Source: Cryptomeria japonica
Taxonomy: Eukaryota > Streptophyta > Pinopsida > Cupressales > Cupressaceae
DNA length: 64,000 nt
Assembly (NCBI RefSeq): GCF_030272615.1
Contig: NC_081412.1
Span: 24,985,860-25,049,859 of the forward strand
Reading direction: 5' to 3'
The notes under the pieces were generated by a model. It saw only the letters and a program-made list of their open reading frames with translations, was not told where the DNA came from and made no database searches. The position numbers and the translations under genes are program-made. Numbering within the stretch: the stretch's first letter is position 1; each line of letters begins with the position of its first letter. Positions 36,823 to 47,879 of the stretch are shown piece by piece.

Positions 36823-38326
36823 TGATGAATAAATGATGAACAGTTAGTACCAAACCGGTACTAAGAGGGGGGGTGAATTAGTACAGGCAAAAATCACTTT
36901 TCCTGAACTGGTTTGACTGCAAACAGTGCACTTGACTGGCAATCACTTACACTTGTCTAAACTAGATTACTACCTGTTAAACACAGTGAGATGGTGAAGG
37001 ATCTAAACCAGTAACACTTAGCTTTCCACACAATCTAACATCTTATTTCCACTTCACCCATACACATACACTGATACTCTACATTTAGAAATATAATAAC
37101 CTGCTAGTTCAACATGATTTACCACTTGACAAAAAATAACAAAGCATCACATGAAAAGGCATCACACATGACACACATATTTTTCACGTGGAAACCTAAC
37201 TGGGAAAAACCACGGTGGGGATGAATACCCACAAGTATTTCTTTGAACCCTTTTGAGGTCCGCTATGTTAGGAGCCTGATCCGGTTAAAGACTGTTACAA
37301 TAGGTTCTATTAGGAACCGATCCTGTTAGGGATCACCCGATTAAGGGATGGCCAAATACCCTATTAAGGGTTAAACCCTATTAAAGGTTACATTGCTAGA
37401 GGATTTTAAGAACTCAATGATTTTGAGTCACCCTGTTAAAGGATTTACAACAAGTTGGTTAAAGCTACCCTGTTAAGGGATTTTCCAACTATTGAAGTGG
37501 TTAGAGATTAACAGATATTACAGTGATCTGGTAACAACACTCAATGCCAATGCAGATCTGCTTCAGTTCTTTCCTTCTGCAATCACACTTTGCAGGTATC
37601 TATTCTCTTATTTGGTCTTGCAAGAACCACGTATCTTTGCACTTAGATACACACACAACATTTGCCAATAACCTCAACGTGAAAAACAACATCGACCTTA
37701 TAGGGAACAGATAGGTCGGTAGCATAAACCCTAAACCCTAAACATTTAGGTTAAGCAATTCAGTCGGTTCAATCATAACCATTGAACATGTTGCATTGAT
37801 TACAACAATCTTGAACATATCTCAATACATTCTCCATCGTTCATTCTTCACCACTTCTTGGAGGCTGATAACCCATCATGGGTTTTCCACCATTTGCAGA
37901 GACTATGCACATTTTTGAGGTAGATAGGATCAATCTCCTTCATGCAAGATCCTTCACGCGCACAAGGCTGACGTGGAAACACAATTTGTTCTTCATTACA
38001 ATTCTAACTCATCACACGATGTCATCGGTTGAATCACACAGACTTGGAATACTTCAACCGGAAACCCTGAAGCTAAGACTACCAACCGGTAGTCATACCA
38101 TATGAAGCCTTGATACAAAACATTCCATATACCAGTTCACATTCCAACATACCGGTTTACTTGCACAAACATACCACTTCACTTTTTCACATATACCGGT
38201 TCACAAAATCATACCAGTTCTCTTGCAAGTTGCTTACTTCAATATACCAGTTCACTCTTCAGCATACTGACATCAATGAAAACATACAATATCATCATGT
38301 CATCATACTCTGCACATATGCCAACA
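36823..38326 (-). repeat. 5' LTR of Copia-2 (1504 bp)
   Basis: TG/CA-bounded and followed by the TSD TCTTG. Between 37316 and 37485 it holds several loose copies of ACCCTRTTAARGG. A two-and-a-half-copy CCCTAAA run near 37728-37742 is within the LTR and is not a telomere tract. Confidence 0.9.
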
Positions 38327-38331
38327 TCTTG

Positions 38332-38363
38332 ATCTTGGAAAAATCTCACATGGTATCAAAGCC
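38332..38363 (+). promoter_or_regulatory. Copia-3 LTR end and primer-binding site
   Basis: The LTR resumes after the TSD copy with ATCTTGGAAAAATCTCACA and is followed at 38351 by TGGTATCAAAGC, one base off the initiator Met-tRNA match. Downstream sequence (38364-38531, 39599 on) should be the Copia-3 leader, but no GAG is recognisable there. Confidence 0.7.
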
Positions 38364-38536
38364 TAAAGGGCTTCTTTGATTAGTCATTTTTGGAGGCTTC
38401 AAATTTTCGGATATGGGGAGGTGCTATTTTCTGGGGCGTCCTGATAGTCTTAAAAATAACTGCACAAGAATTTTCATATTTGAGCCAAAATATTGGTCAT
38501 TCTGGTTTTATTTTTTCACTCTGTCAAAGTTCAAGG

Positions 38537-39593
38537 TGTATACACCTAAAAATGGTATGAAGATAATTAATTGAATAAATAATTATTTAATTAATCCTCC
38601 TTCCCAATTTAATTGAATTCACTAATCAATTTGATTAAATTTCCCCTTTCATCTACTTATTAATAAATCTAAGGATTTATTTAATAGGTTCATTTCACCC
38701 CTTTAATTAATTAATTCAAATTAAATAATTCCCTCCATCCAAAATCATTTCTTCTAAATCCTTAATTAATTAAAACAAATCAAATTCATGAGTTGTTGAG
38801 ATTAATTAGCTTTTTCCTATTATTTGAATTTTTAAATTCAAATTCTCCTAACTTCTACCACTCCTAAACCTAACCATTCCTAAACCTAACCCATTCTACC
38901 TACCCACCATGTCCCCTTTCATCCAACCTCTTCTAGAACCTTTGTGACACTTGTCATTAAGTGTTCCCTTTCATCCAACCTCTTCTAGAAGCCTCTTCAC
39001 ACTTGTCACCATAGAGATGACAGATGTTCCCTTTAATCCAACCCCTTTGCCAACCTCCTCCAATTTAACCATTGATATCTTCAGATCAATCTTGACTGTT
39101 GATTGCTGCCACATCACCCCTAACCTTGAAAAATCCTATAAATAGACCTCATTTTGGAGCACAAAGGTCCCAATTTCATATCATTTTTGCATATCGATTG
39201 ATCCCATCTCATTCTCATCTTATGAATTGTTACTATAGGCATTTAGCTTCTAGTTTATCATTTTTAGCAATGTTATCATGCTCAATTTTAGCTTAATTGC
39301 ATCTAAATATTAGTTCATTTTCTAGAAAAATCATGAACTCATATAGCTTAATCATGCTATTCTTGCTGGATCATGCATTTTCATCATTCAAATCCTCCAT
39401 CTAAGTGTAGTCAAGTCACTGGAATATGCATAATCAGATCTGAGAGCATTTTTCATACTCGCATTTACTAGGAGGCAATAAGTCGATTAGTTATGGTTTT
39501 ACATTTCCTTGATTAAATCTTCTAACCATGCTTGTAATGATTTATTGAGTGCATTGTGGTTGCAGGTACAGGTACACTTCACAGAGCACGACA
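38537..39593 (+). mobile_element. Solo gypsy-type LTR with TSD CAAGG
   Basis: Starts TGTATACACCTAAAAATGG and ends GAGCACGACA. CAAGG is on both sides (38532-38536 and 39594-39598). The first 300 bp are AT-rich palindromic blocks as in the LTRs at 2982 and 54076. A TATA box (TATAAATA) lies at 39137-39144. No internal region remains. It interrupts the leader of Copia-3 at about 180 bp from the primer site. The intact TSD and TG/CA ends make this a clear LTR-LTR recombination product. Confidence 0.88.
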
Positions 39594-39598
39594 CAAGG

Positions 39599-40799
39599 TA
39601 TAGGGTTTAGGGTTTGTAAATATCTGATTAGGTCTTGTGAAGAAAAAACCCTAACCTCATTATATTTTGTCATTACCTTTTTCCACTGAAGCCAAGGGTT
39701 GGTTACCGTTGGCGAGGCCATTTTATTTCCTAAGCATTAAGTCGTCTTCAGTGGGCCCCTTATATTTTCCTAAGTCTAAAAATTCTAAGTAATTTGACCG
39801 ATGGATAAAGGCAGTTTAGATCTGATGGTTCATGCTTCCCCATGGATAAAAGTGTAGGGAAGATAAAGACCGTGGCATCACGAGATGATGCCACGTGTTC
39901 TTGACAGAGAGGGGCAAGCTGGCGGTTTAACTTTTCAAAACCTCATGTTACCAGCTCACAAGAGGCAAAAACCGGTTTACTAATGGCTGCATCAATTTGC
40001 ATGTGTTCCAAATGGACAGTGATGTTGTAATCTGGGCGAAAAGGTGCTCAATTTTTAATTTCCAAAGGATAGTGGGTACTGTGATTCCAAGAATAAAGAG
40101 AGAATGTATCTGATAGCCCTCGTAACCCTGAGAAAGAAGATGCAATAACTTTAAGGACCGTGACATCACGAGATGATGCCACATGTCTCGGGCTCACCAA
40201 GAAGACTGACGGTGGGGCCGCTGATAGCATTGGGATAGAAGATGGTATGGCACTGCTACATCACATGTTTCATGGACCCACAAGCCCCGATGGAAGCTCA
40301 ATTGCCACATTGACAATTAGTGATCATTTGATTTGCCAAGTTGGGCAAGATCTATGGCTGAGTTTCATATTGATTTTAAAAAATGGTCATTAAAGGTATT
40401 GGTTGTCACCTGTGTGAGAAAGATAGAATGAAAAGAATGCGGGATTGTCATCTGGGAACAAGATAGTGACAAGTTGGGAAGTTTGAATGTCAACTCATTC
40501 CAGAGGGACTAATTTGAAATTTTATACTGAGTCGGGATTGATTAGACAAGCAAGGACGATGTCTCAAAGGCATGAAAGGATTGAGATAGCTTCTGAGTTA
40601 GAGATAAAGTATCATGGGTTCCCTAATGAAATCAGAGATTGCTTGTTGACAGGGATTCTAAAGCAGAAAACTGTACACTCAAGGAAGAATAAAATCAGAA
40701 CAAAATCATTCGCACAAGATGAGCCTTGGTAGGAATACAGTGGATTTGATAGGCATGATTTCTGTAAAGTGGAAAATTGGGTCCTAGTGACTCCCCACC
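39599..40799. other. Non-coding interval, probably Copia-3 leader and flank
   Basis: No domain is seen in the short frames at 40160-40393 and 40487-40732. The interval holds two copies of a hairpin motif (39868-39897 and 40156-40185), described separately. Confidence 0.4.
39868..40185. repeat. Two copies of a 19-base hairpin motif
   Basis: GGCATCACGAGATGATGCC (39874-39892) has a perfect 7-bp stem and is followed by the G-box core CACGTG (39892-39897). A second copy, GACATCACGAGATGATGCC, is at 40162-40180. Both are preceded by GACCGT. The G-box core is changed to CACATG in the second copy. Confidence 0.6.
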
Positions 40800-41972
40800 T
40801 AGGATGATTTTCACTTGGGAACAACTTTACATTCAAAAGAGGGGTTGAATCCACTACATCCAAATCTAAGAGAAGCAAGGTTGTGAGTTCTGACTAGATT
40901 GAAAGTAGTTGAAGTGTGATTTGCCCTCTTTTGTAAATGAGAAAGTTGACTTGTTGACTATGTGGAAAGGGGAGAAGAAATGATTGAAATGAGGAGCTAC
41001 CGGTTTGGGATCACGTTGTAACTTCGGATCTGAGCTAATTAGACTAACGCGGATCTGACTTGCAAATTTGGAGAAAAGTCATCTAGACCGTGGTGGGAAT
41101 GTACATGGTCCACCATAAAATCCACGAAACAAAAAGGGTTCTTTTGTCACTGCAAATGAATCCCAAACCTGCAATTACAGTTGCACACCTACAATCTACA
41201 CACAAAAAGAGAGAATAAGGGGGTTGTGGATAGGGGTTTGACTACAGTTAAGGAATCAACCTAGAAATAAATTAATTGCAAATGCTTGAATGTAAACAAT
41301 GGAGATGTATACCTTGTAGATATACAACTTATTGATGATGATTTCTTTGCTTTTTGAATGTAACCACAAATATTGTATGGAATAGCATGTAACATGACAA
41401 AACTCTAACACACACACATTCTTGCAAACGAATGTTGTAATGTTGCTCCAATGGATCAATGAAGAAGACTTGAATGCTTGAATGCTTGATGATGACCTTG
41501 AAATCTTGTATCTTCTCCTTATTCTCTCTATTTGTCCTTTCATTTTTCATTTGTCCATCTCTCCTTGAATGAGGTTATTGAATTCCTTTTTATACATGCC
41601 TCAAGGATTAATTTTCAACCACCAAAGGCCGACAAAGAGGAATAACAAACCCTGAAGACAAGAAATGCATAGGAGATTAGGTAGCTCGCACATAGGACCA
41701 CCCTAAGAGGTGGGGACAGGGGTGCCATGTCCCTGTCCTAGGGAGATATGGGTGCCACACCATTATCCTAGGGGGGACAGGGGCTCCACGCCCCTATCTT
41801 GCCCTATTTTGGGGCCCGGACAGAGTCTAGAGCAGATACAGGGCATGAAGGAGAAAGACTAAAGGGTTGGAAATGCAGAAATAGGTCCCAGTTAGGGAAG
41901 GAGATGTTGTCGCCAAGGTGAGGACCCCAAATATGGTTAAAATTGTAGGGGTCACAATTTTATGACACTACA
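40800..41972 (-). repeat. 3' LTR of element F, minus orientation
   Basis: On the minus strand it starts TGTAGTGTCATAAAATTG at 41972, after a purine tract. A TATA-like TATAAAAA lies at plus 41587-41594. It lacks the AT-palindrome blocks of the other TGTA LTRs. The left end is a guess. Confidence 0.55.
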
Positions 41973-41992
41973 TTTAGCCCCCCACTTTAGTG
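41973..41992 (-). promoter_or_regulatory. Polypurine tract of element F
   Basis: Minus strand ACTAAAGTGGGGGGCTAAA is directly followed by TGTAGTGTC. Confidence 0.65.
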
Positions 41993-44558
41993 GGAGTATG
42001 GCTTATGCCACTATTACCGGTAAAGTAGAAGAAAAGAGAGATGAAGATGAGAGATGTGAAACAAAACCACTAGGAGTATAAGACACCACTAATATTGAGG
42101 AGCAAAAATCCCTCAATCTTAGGGTCTTAACTCATGCCAACATATGCAAGAGAACACAAAACAAAAAGGCACAAGACACACAAAATAAAGACAAAACACA
42201 AAAAGACACATGACAAGAACAAGACACAAGATGACAAACTAACTAGCCGAAGAGATCTCGAGCTCAGATGTCTCAACAAATAATCAGGACACAATGACCA
42301 ATGCCATCACATAAACACGAGCAGTCACATAAAAGAGAAAAGCTAACATCATCCATGAACTACCAATAGTAAAACTATGAGTTTATGAGAGGAAGACAAG
42401 AGAGAACATGAATACACACCTTGGTGAACCATGAGAAGAAAGGCGAAGAAGAAAGAAACCATGGATGTCTTGCCCCTAAAAATAGGTGATCCATGGAAAG
42501 AAGAACATGGATAATCTCGCCCCTAGAGCTTGCCTAGGTGATCCATGTAAAGAGAGAGATTGAGAACACCGTTAGTTCCACTCAACCTCATGTACGTGTG
42601 TGCAAGTGAGGTTCGAAGCTCCTCATAGGAGTCTATGACCGAGTACACTACAACCTGTATAGAATGTATGGTACAAAAGTCAAGAAAGGTGTGATATCTC
42701 ACTCTAAAAGACCACATGCTCTGGTTCCAGGAATAATCACCTCACATCAGAGAAAAGTGGTGTCATCTTTCTCTAAGAGACCGTGATCCGGTTTCGAGAA
42801 TGACCCACTGTACAAGAGAAAAGTGATGACATCTTGCTCTAAGAGGTTTCCCTCTGGTTCCAAGAATGTTTCACTATATAAGACAAAAAGAAGTGAAGAT
42901 ATCTCGCTCTAAGAGACTGTGCTCTGGTTCCAAGAATGAACCACAGTACAAAAAGTGACGACATCTTTCTCTAAGAGGTTTCCCTCTAATTCCAACAATG
43001 TCCCACTATTCAATGCATGAGAGAAGTATAGTATAAAGGAGCAGTCTGGGTGCCCCCCCCTTAAGATGTCAACATAGTCTAATGTTGATATCTTAAGGAA
43101 AGTAGAACAAGGATACCTACCTTGATCACAAAGAAGATATCTGCTATGGAAAAAATGTCATAAATCCAAGAAAGAGAGGGAATACTCTTCAAGCAAGGAT
43201 AAGATAGTTGATAAGAGATATCTTGTTGTAAGTATAAAGGTAATCCTTGAGGATAAGAGATCTTTGCTCAAAAGACATCTACCCCCAAGAGGAGTTGTCT
43301 TAGACAAATATAACATCTTCTAGAACAAGAAAAGGAAAGAAAAAGAATGCAATCCTTCCTCCTATTTCTAGGTGAAAAGGGATTCTTGGTGAGGGATGAC
43401 TCACTTTTATCCCCCAGAGGGATGGTTGGATTTATCATAGATGTACATAACCAAATGAAAAAGAGGTCATAATCAAGGATTAACATTTCTTGTACAAGAG
43501 AGAATCCTTAATTCAATAACCAACAATTCTACACAAGGAATGACATCAAGTAATAGAACTCACACCATCCACTTAGTAGGGAAAAGTGGGTCCCTAGAGA
43601 AAGAGAGGGAGAAGGATCATTTCCCCCCATGATAAGGGACAATGAGAAGAGATTACACAATCTACTAGAGAGAGATTAAACATAAGCAAATGTGCAATGA
43701 TCTTACATGAACACATGCAAGAAAAGATATTAGTAAATGTAAAATACATGTCTCAAGAAATGGTAATCTTCAAAAAGAAGAGAGAGAAAACATCATGCAT
43801 TACCCAAGAGGGGTTAGTCATAAAAGAACACCATTGTAAGAAATGATAGTCACATATGAAAATTTCAGCCCCTAAAGGAAATAATGATACAAGGGAAAAG
43901 AACGAAAAATCCTTGCCCCCCAAGTGAGGAGAACAAGGAGAAAAATTACACATTTTTTAATGGTGATTAGTTTGAAGTGATATGTCGTCCAAGTGGAATA
44001 GAATCCTCTCAAGGAAAGGATACATACCTCTCAAGAGATCATTCCCTGCTAAGGGGCATATCATACTTGCGAATAATCGAAACCATAGAAGAGGTAAGAT
44101 TTCCAAGAGAATGAGGGGAAGAGAAGAAGTGAAGTACTCATTAAAGATGCCCCTCTCCAATCAAAGAGGAAAATGAAAGAACAATTATATGCTCACATAA
44201 GAATAACCCTATGCAAAAAAAGAGATCTAATAATGAATAATGCACAAAGATAGAGATAAATGTATAGAAAGAAGAAGGAAAGTGGACTTAATGTTGCTAC
44301 CACAAAGTATGTTAAAGTGATCAATACCACCACTAATGATAAAGAGCCCCCATTAAATGGGATAACTATGCCATAGGGTGAAGAGAAAAGAAGTGCTAAG
44401 GCACGATATTTTTACCCAAAAATATAGCTCGATCTTTTGTGAGACAAATGTGTGCAAGATCATATTGTAGCTAAACAGATTTCTTAAATGCATAACATTT
44501 TCAAATAGAATGTGAATATAAATCATGAAAAATGCAATATTCAATACCTTTCACTTGC
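41993..44558 (-). other. 3' non-coding region of element F
   Basis: About 2.5 kb without a coding domain. It holds a roughly 60-bp duplication near 42455-42555 (GCCCCTARA...TAGGTGATCCATG) and the 5-unit array at 42693-43015. Short minus frames such as 43268-43486 and 43957-44160 show no family. Confidence 0.5.
42693..43015 (-). repeat. Tandem repeat of about 62-70 bp, 5 units
   Basis: Each unit has AYATCTYKCTCTAAGAGR, then CTCTGGTTCCAAGAATG, then CACTRTAYAAGA. Starts are near 42695, 42765, 42831, 42901 and 42963. The array lies in the region between the purine tract and the reading frame of element F. Confidence 0.8.
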
Positions 44559-45315
44559 TTAAGATTTTTGTTTTTTATTTTGAGGAGGAAAGGAAATATT
44601 CTTGTCATATTTCAACCTCCAATAGATTCTAGTAGCTAATCTATCAAGATGGTAAATATTGTCTTCCCATGAAGAAGAGGGTTTGTTAGAAGAAGGAGTT
44701 TCATTATCTACAATTCTAATTTTACCACTATATATGCCATCTTGAATGGATTTTTGAAAATCAGGGCAATCATCAGCATGATGGTCATGGATTTGATGAA
44801 ATGAACAAAAAAGACGCTTTAAAGAAGAAGCATTCTTGCGGGCTCTCTTGATTTGTTGTTTTTGAAGGTAAACTTTAAAGTTTTGAAGTCTAAGGAATTC
44901 ATCCATAGAAAGAGGGGTACCACTTCCTAGGCCCCTTGTAGTTGTTTGTGTAGGAGGATTTATAGGGACACAAATTCCATGCTCAAATTTCCCAATTCCT
45001 TGTCCTTTAAAACCTTGTTTTGTGATTATATGAAAGCCATGACTATAAGAATGTTGCAATTGACTAGATGGAGGAACGTGATCATGAATTTATTTGAAAT
45101 CTGATGTGTAAGGAGGTACAAAAGGATTTGTAGATGAAGGAGGATTATCACCTAGAATGAGAATATCTTTGCTTTTATCAAGCTTATCCTTTTTGGAAGA
45201 TTGGGGAAGCACATCTTCATTATCTGAAATCTCATTTTTAGTGATTTCTATGCGAGGAGAAAGGTCATGAATAAAATGAATGACATCATCCTCCCTACAT
45301 AGACTTTGATGTTCT
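44559..45315 (-). pseudogene. G-patch plus zinc-knuckle-like reading frame
   Basis: A 166-codon open stretch (45059-44559, minus) extends upstream in the same frame to about 45315 through one stop (TAA at 45092). It contains a G-patch-like core GFKGQGIGKFEHGI, then a basic segment (KQQIKRARKNASSLKR), then CSFHQIHDHHADDCPDFQKS. That segment resembles the CXXH...H...C tail of Tat-type gag (compare CEFHKSKGHKIVNCHRLKN at 58985-59041 on plus). It reads in the same direction as the element F LTR. A sequence-specific RNA- or particle-related role is plausible for G-patch proteins but unproven here. It may be the end of a gag-like polyprotein. Confidence 0.5.
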
Positions 45316-45529
45316 GATTAATTAAGAAAAATAGGTTTTCAGGACCCAAAACCTTTAACAAAGGAGATTAAGATAAGACAATAAAAAGTCCAGAGCTTAT
45401 AAACCGCTTACAAAACGACTGGCAAAAAAGCCAGCAAACCAAAAAGACAGCTAAAGATAAAAACAACAAAGAAACAAGGAAAACACTACACAACTATATG
45501 TTAGCATTTGGCATTATAACAGACAATGG
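45316..45529 (-). mobile_element. Possible 3' end of a LINE
   Basis: Read on the minus strand it has the look of a plant L1 3' UTR: GCTGGCTTTTTTGCCAG, CTCTGGACTTTTTATTG, then GGTTTTGGGTCCTGAAAACC and a T/A-rich end. No ORF2 is present and no target duplication was found, so the call is tentative. GCTGGC...GCCAGT forms a small hairpin. Confidence 0.35.
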
Positions 45530-45534
45530 AAGAT

Positions 45535-47013
45535 TGTTGGCATTTCAATAAGGATATTGAAAAGGTTGTTGATGATTATAGATATAACTGATTAAGGATG
45601 TTTACTGTCTTGATATTATTATTTTGTCATTGATGTCAAGAAATTGATTTTCTAATTCAGTATGATGTTGCCATATCTTAAGAAGTATGATTTGAAGAGT
45701 ATAAAGATGTCAGTAAAAGACACAAGAAAGATTATGATGAATAAGAGGATGAATAGGGTATTCAATGGGAAACTATTACCGAGTCAGACAATGATGAGAT
45801 CATGATGTTTAGATTGTTTTGACATCATACATATGTTGTAAATTATAAGGTTAATACTATACTATGTTACCAAATAAGGAACCTAGTCGGTAAACCCTAA
45901 GGAGCCTAGTCGGTAAACCCTAAGGTTATCGCTATCGGTTAATGAAGGCGGAATGTCTACCGAGTGAAGTTTAGTATTTACTGAGTTGTAACCGAGCTGT
46001 AACAAAATGCATTAAATGTTTACATGCATTATTTAATGAAGGAAGCTCATGAGCTGGAACTGATTAAATGATTGGTATGCCGTAAATAAAGTTTGTTAAG
46101 AATCTATGGCAATGGAAGATCGGCAGGAAGATCTACAGTTCAGATTGAACCGCAATACCCCAGCACAAGTTCCAAGAAATGTATGCAAGTTCCTAGGCGG
46201 GGTAAAACATTTTCAGATCAAAGGATACATTGAACCTGGTCAAAGTTTGAAGATCGAATGGCTATGATTGATCATGGGAAATGTGATCAAGGAGATTAAG
46301 CGGTTAGCTAATTGTTTATAAATAGGAAACTGTTGATAAACAATGTATGTGGGCAAGTGTATGCACAGAGATGCTACATAGTGATTACCGAGCACAGAAG
46401 CTTGAAGACCTGCTTGAATAACACAGTATAGAAGCCCAGCAGATGGACAAGATTAGTTCTATGTCTAGATTGTATTGAGCAAATAAGAATCTGCTTTAGC
46501 ATTTTAGATGTGAAGTTGCAGATAGATTTTTATTACTGTTATTTTGTGAAAGTGACAGAAAATATCTTAACCGAGTGGACTTAACAGTCTTATTTGTAAA
46601 ATCCTCTAGCAAGGTGACATTCTGACTGAGTGTTTGAAATCCTTTAACAAGGTCACTTCTAACAAGGTGAAGATCCTAACAGATATGAGGGAAATCCCTT
46701 AACCGGGTCACATCTAGCAATGTGTTTGTAATCTTTAATAGGATTTGTTTTTAACCAAGCATACTCTAGAAGAGTATATTTCTTAGTGGGTCCGAAATCC
46801 CATAGTGGTTTTTCCCTATTTGGGTTTCCACGTTAAATCTGGTGTTATGAGGTTTATGATGTTTATATACTTTTGAGTTTGTATGTTTAGCGGTTTTGGT
46901 TATATTACTGAAGTATATGTTACCGAGGTTGAATCTGATGTTTTTATGGAAGATTAAGTTTGTATGATTCACCCCCCTCTCTCATCTTGTTGGCTATTGG
47001 ATCTGTACTTACA
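45535..47013 (+). repeat. Copia-type 5' LTR of element D
   Basis: Starts TGTTGGCATTTC and ends GTACTTACA, with a TATA box (TATAAATA) at 46318-46325 and a TTCACCCCCCTCTCTC motif near 46965. Similar C-rich U5 motifs occur in Copia-1 and Copia-2. A 21-bp direct duplication (GCCTAGTCGGTAAACCC) lies near 45883-45924. No second copy of this LTR is in the window. Confidence 0.7.
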
Positions 47014-47849
47014 TTAAGTATCAGAACTATCACTATAGTCTTCAACAGGTCCTCCACCTTTTTCACCAACTGGTCATAGCTGGCCCCAACAGCTTTGAGA
47101 TCTTGTAGGTCCTTGTTAGGTTTCTTTTCTTTCTTTTTGCCTCTAGTTCGGGTTCTGGGTCCTTGAGCATCCCCTGTACCTTCAGTGTCCGGGTCAATAT
47201 CCAAGGTCTCCTTCTCTTCGTCCAGTTTGTTGATGAGAGTATTAGTGTTGCTAGCAGAAATCTTCAGGATGCTTAAACTCTGTTCAGCAATACTCTTCAA
47301 GCACTCCTCAATTTTGCTGACTTTACTGGCAGTACCCGAGATAGTTTGATCATTAGCGTCAGTAAGATTTTTCCTTTCCAGCAGATCTTTCTCTACTTTC
47401 TCTATTTTCTCAAATCTGGGGTTGAAGGAGTCTCTTATGTTTTCAGCTTTTGCAATGGTATTTTTCAGGTCCTCAATGTAATCAGCCATAGTCTTCTCTT
47501 CCCCAGTGTTGATGGTTTCCAAAATTTGAATTTTGTTGCTGAGTTTTTTTTTGTCATCCACAACTTTCGTGTAACCAGTTATTAGCCACTCCATAGTATC
47601 CATGAAACCTTGAATACCCTCTGGAGGAGGGTTAGGGGGAGGATCAACCTTACCAGGGATATCCTGTTCCTTTTTTGGGGTGTCCCGAATTAGACTTTGA
47701 TGTTGAAGATAGGTCCTAGGAGAATAAGGAGGACCTACAGATGTAAGAATGTTGATGTTGTCATATTTCCCCCCTTGCTCAAGGGTATGTGTAGAAGAAG
47801 AAGATGGGTCCATATTACTTTCCAATGTGTAGAGCCCCTCCCCGATCAA
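46944..47849 (-). CDS. 301-codon antisense coiled-coil frame next to element D primer site
   Basis: I do not recognise a named family. The frame is open for about 900 bp on the minus strand, unusual in this decayed region. It may start at the MIGEG (47849) or the MDPSSSSTHTLEQGG methionine. It has a Pro-rich segment (KVDPPPNPPPEG), then a long Lys/Glu/Asp-rich stretch likely to form coiled coil (DDKKKLSNKIQILET, RFEKIEKVEKDLLERKN, SKIEECLKSIAEQSL). A basic nuclear-signal-like RTRTRGKKKEKKPNK follows, then a final helix (YDQLVKKVEDLLKTI). The last codons run across the primer site into the LTR, so the natural C-terminus was probably near 47040. It lies antisense to the LTR at 45535. No upstream globular part is seen. 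Possibly the tail of a larger cargo protein. Confidence 0.45.
   Translation of the reverse strand: MIGEGLYTLESNMDPSSSSTHTLEQGGKYDNINILTSVGPPYSPRTYLQHQSLIRDTPKKEQDIPGKVDPPPNPPPEGIQGFMDTMEWLITGYTKVVDDKKKLSNKIQILETINTGEEKTMADYIEDLKNTIAKAENIRDSFNPRFEKIEKVEKDLLERKNLTDANDQTISGTASKVSKIEECLKSIAEQSLSILKISASNTNTLINKLDEEKETLDIDPDTEGTGDAQGPRTRTRGKKKEKKPNKDLQDLKAVGASYDQLVKKVEDLLKTIVIVLILNVSTDPIANKMREGGESYKLNLP
47014..47027 (+). promoter_or_regulatory. Decayed primer-binding site of element D
   Basis: TTAAGTATCAGAAC follows the LTR end. It resembles TTGGTATCAGAGC with three changes. Confidence 0.6.
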
Positions 47850-47879
47850 GCTCTGGTTAACTTAGTTGACCATGGTTGA

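Larger units (their letters stand above)
32292..38326 (-). mobile_element. Copia-2: nested Ty1/copia element, one frame with stops
   Basis: A 6.0-kb minus-strand element with perfect 5-bp TSD TCTTG at 32287-32291 and 38327-38331. It has a full 5' LTR (36823-38326), primer site and purine tract, but a 3' LTR of only 223 bp. The whole polyprotein from 36752 to 32811 stays in a single frame and is broken by about nine stop codons, with no frameshift found. The comparable LTR parts differ by roughly 6-8% by eye. It sits 19 bp inside the right end of the Copia-3 LTR, so it is younger than Copia-3. Confidence 0.93.

Noticed and set aside
37728-37745. Telomere-like CCCTAAA repeats
   Set aside because: Only two to three units, inside the Copia-2 LTR. 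A similar short run near 39600-39615 is also too short for an interstitial telomere tract.
42693-43015. Regular repeats as a CRISPR array
   Set aside because: The units are contiguous tandem repeats that diverge along their whole length, with no identical repeats separated by unique spacers, and the DNA is plant.
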